Shown here: positions 50,609 through 53,078 of the stretch, piece by piece
Position numbering within the stretch: position 1 is the stretch's first letter
Layout: every line of letters starts with the position of its first letter
DNA from: an uncultured Prevotella sp.
Lineage (GTDB): Bacteria > Bacteroidota > Bacteroidia > Bacteroidales > Bacteroidaceae
DNA: 53,078 nt
Direction of reading: 5' to 3'
Assembly: GCA_900322175.1 (NCBI GenBank)
Contig: ONYZ01000020.1
Span: forward strand, 1-53,078
Program-made: the position numbers and the translations under genes
Notes under the pieces: generated by a model
Told to the model about the DNA's origin: nothing
The model's input: the letters and a program-made list of their open reading frames with translations, nothing else
The model's database searches: none

Positions 50609-53078
50609 TCAGAACACTAGGATACCTTTCTTTTTATAGAGGTACTTGGTTGTACCATTCTCCACAAACTCGCCAAACTTCATGATAGTGCCGTCTTTCT
50701 GCATACGCTTTATTCTCATACGGGCAGCATCATTGCCTTTCAGATTAAAACAGCGTATCACATCTGCGGCCGAAAACTCTTCGGGCAGTCTATTGTAGCC
50801 CTCAATAGTCTTCTGGTTGTGACGATGGTTGGTCGAGGCATCGCGCAGCTTATCGTCGAAATACTTCTCGGCTAGCGCACCGAAGTAATGACGCTGACAG
50901 GCAAACTGGATATTGACTATCAACTCAGCCAACTTATCGTCGATCTCGTCGGTCTCAAATTCACCACACCAGTATTCACCCTCTTGATGAAGTTCGCCCC
51001 AGTGGCGCATCATGATAAAAGGTACCGAGTAGTTGATGCCGTGATAGGCGCAGCGCTTTAGCAGCATCTCGTCGGCTTTGCTCTCGTTGTCCTTGGCATC
51101 AGCCATACGGCGAGCTGTCCAGTCGTACATCGTGCGAACTATGCGCTTGATGCTTAACTCGCCCTTGGTCTTATCCAATTTCTTGGCCCATTCCAGCAAG
51201 CGATTATCGCTTTCCTCATCCACCTCTTCGTCCAGATCCATCATTTCAAAGTGCGTGCTGGGCAGAGGAATACAGGTCAAACGGGTTGCAAGACCACTTC
51301 CAAAGTTCGTCTCATTCACCTTCTTCTTTAGCGCGATAGGCGTACCGGTGTAAACATAGTTCCAAGTCACGTTGCTTCTTTAGCGCGATAGGCGTACCGG
51401 TGTAAACATAGTTCCAAGTCACGTTGAAGTCCTGCATGATAGAATCCATGTTCGAGTATGCCTGACCATCTTCCTCATTGTGGAATGCTTTCAGCTCCAG
51501 GTTCTGCTTGTCAATCCACGAGCCACCCTTCTGCACTGAGAGGGTGTTGCCCAACTCAGTATCAAAAGTCAGCATGTGCAGCTGCATAGGTTTGCCGTCC
51601 ACATCCTCCACAGCATTAACCATATCCTGGATAAACTGTGCATTAGATGTGCGTGAGGGATGCACACGGACTACCACTTTAGGCTTCTTAGGCTTCTCCT
51701 TATTCGCACCCTTGGTCTTCATCTCCTCGCGGTAGCGATTGATGGTGTCCTTGCCTATCTTATCGGCTGCCACTATAGGCGCAGCAAGGAACTCATACAG
51801 TCGAGTGGCGAACGATTTACCTGATGCAGGATCGCCGATAATCAATGCCGAAGAATTCAAACGTCGCAATTTCGAGGGACGATGATAGAACCTGTAAGTA
51901 CATCTTGTCATCAGCGTCATCATCAGTGCACCTGACACTATCAGCGCAGCTGGGTACTGATTCTTCTTTAGTCCCTTGCAGGCGTCAGCCATCGCGGGAT
52001 AATAGGGGAACAATTCCTCAATCTTCTCGCCCCAGTCCCAGAGCCACTTCTCTATCTCCTCTTCACCTATGGAGGCATCACTCGCTTCTTCGCCCTGCGT
52101 AATCTGTTTCCATGACTGGCCGCACGCCTTGACAATTGCCTCTTGCATAGCTTTCGAAAGGCATTGGGTGAGGTATTTCTTTTCTCGCTCCGCCATTCGT
52201 TCAGCCGCTGACGCCACAGTTTGTCCCACGCTCTCGTTGCGCTCTGCGATGATTTCTTGCACCCAGCTTTGTCGCTCCAGCACTTGCTGCACCAGCTTTC
52301 GGTCGCCATCAAACAGCACCAGCAGGTCGCTAATACGCTGTATATCATACTCTCGCCAGTTTATGCCCAAGTCCTTATTATCCACTTTCCTGCTCTGGTC
52401 AGCACGCAATTGGCTATCTTTGCGGGCCACAGTAACAGTTTCAGGGCTATCAGCAGTGTCAGAACCATCGCCAGCAGGAAATTTGTAATGTAACGGTTGC
52501 GTCTTTTTGGCGCGATAATCAGTTGTGTACTTCTTGTCGAATTCTTCGTCATAATAATCAAAAATTGTGTCGTCAATGTAAAGTATATCCTCTTCTAAAG
52601 GAGCAAAAGAGTTTCTTGTAGCGTCAATGCATGATGCATCGGGCTTATAGCCACCAAGCGTAGAAATGTAATAAATTTGGTTGTCCGCCAAGTTTCCTAC
52701 ATTAGCGTCGCCGGCAAATACCACACGTACACCTTTCTTCGAACTGGTAATGTGCACCAGCTTCGTCTTTTTCATCAACTCTTCATTCTTCTGTAGTTTC
52801 TCCCACACTTCCATAGGGTTCTCCACATGATCAATATCGAGCATCACAAGGCCATTAAGATGGCAGCCAGCCAACCGTCGATGGCGAAAATGCGTGCCTT
52901 TGGCAGTAACATTCTCATCAAACTCGCGGCAGCTAAAGATAAATGCCGTAAGGTTGTCCTTCAGTTCCTGGGCAAAAGTCAGCAGTCGCTCCTCATCACT
53001 TTTTTCAAAGAATTTCTGTCGTGCTGCAGCTTTCTTTAGATCACGTTTCTTGGCCAAGAACTTCTGATAATCCTCATT
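50609..53078 (-). pseudogene. BT4734/VirE-N and DUF3987 primase-helicase-like gene, frameshifted and cut by window end
   Basis: The gene enters from beyond 53078, since its frame is open to the end (in-frame NEDYQKF before the TTG at 53057). The N-terminal part (RRLAGCHLNGLVMLDIDHVE, SSKKGVRVVFAG, TRNSFAP) is BT4734/VirE-N-like, a primase-type fold. A DUF3987 P-loop domain follows (IIGDPASGKSFATRLYEF, LTFDTELGNTLSVQKGG). At 51323-51426 a 52-bp segment is repeated exactly, so the first frame ends at 51312 (ALKKQRDLEL and on) while the true continuation (ALKKKVNETNFGSGLATRL to 50609) is in another frame. Without one copy, a single protein of over 800 residues results. The function is unknown; it is often linked with mobile or phage-like regions. 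Confidence 0.85.
51323..51426. repeat. exact 52-bp tandem duplication
   Basis: Bases 51323-51374 and 51375-51426 are identical. As 52 is not a multiple of 3, the second copy shifts the frame of the VirE/DUF3987 gene. The duplicated region encodes TWNYVYTGTPIALKK. Confidence 0.95.

Overview
The window looks like chromosomal DNA of a gut or rumen Bacteroidota, most likely Prevotellaceae (Prevotella/Segatella/Xylanibacter). The grounds are the Bacteroidetes promoter box TAnnTTTGc, seen at least 16 times just upstream of genes; the near absence of Shine-Dalgarno sites; Bacteroidetes-restricted families (DUF4294, DUF4831, DUF6057, BACON, Oar-like TonB-dependent receptors, BT4734/VirE-like proteins); and a class I mannose-6-phosphate isomerase and IspG of the Bacteroidales type. 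No tRNA, rRNA or CRISPR array was recognised.

Layout. 1-3.7 kb is accessory debris: an unknown 153-aa ORF, the tail of a conjugative-element protein, a DUF234-type ATPase broken by a short deletion, and an ABC exporter cut off after its first membrane segments. 3.7-4.4 kb holds a coupled pair of unknown genes. 4.5-10.9 kb (+) carries a DUF4294 protein, then dxs-trkA-trkH-manA (isoprenoid precursor, potassium uptake, mannose-6-P). 11-15 kb (-) is a probable operon glyS-FKBP lipoprotein-AAA ATPase-DUF4435, in which glyS carries two deletions and the last two genes resemble a compact PARIS-type pair. 15-18.4 kb (-) encodes a CxxCH/PD40 lipoprotein and a DUF6057 membrane protein. 18.5-28.7 kb (-) holds two Oar-like TonB-dependent receptors flanking a surface lipoprotein with BACON and OB-like modules and a secreted endonuclease I; I infer a nucleic-acid capture and uptake locus. 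28.9-31.2 kb (-) is hpt-adk-obg. 31.3-33.9 kb (+) is the NAD(P)HX repair enzyme and a DUF4831 protein.

33.9-37.1 kb (-) has a glutaminyl-cyclase-like M28 enzyme, a C26/M19 peptidase fusion and an Lrp regulator. 37.3-39.7 kb (-) has three FKBP prolyl isomerases in a row, divergent from a sirtuin. 40.7-45.4 kb (-) holds ispG, purE, a PAP2 phosphatase, rpoN and its upstream partner. A MINPP-like histidine phosphatase (+) is convergent with nrdG-nrdD-sufE (anaerobic dNTP synthesis, Fe-S supply). The window ends in an M15 peptidase and a VirE/DUF3987 primase-like gene frameshifted by an exact 52-bp tandem duplication.

Two themes cut across the genes. First, short lesions (16 to about 60 nt) interrupt several otherwise well conserved genes (glyS twice, DUF234 ATPase, probably manA), so assembly error must be weighed against real decay. 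Second, small dispersed repeats sit between genes and, in ispG, sufE and the M15 peptidase, are read through in frame as extra peptide.
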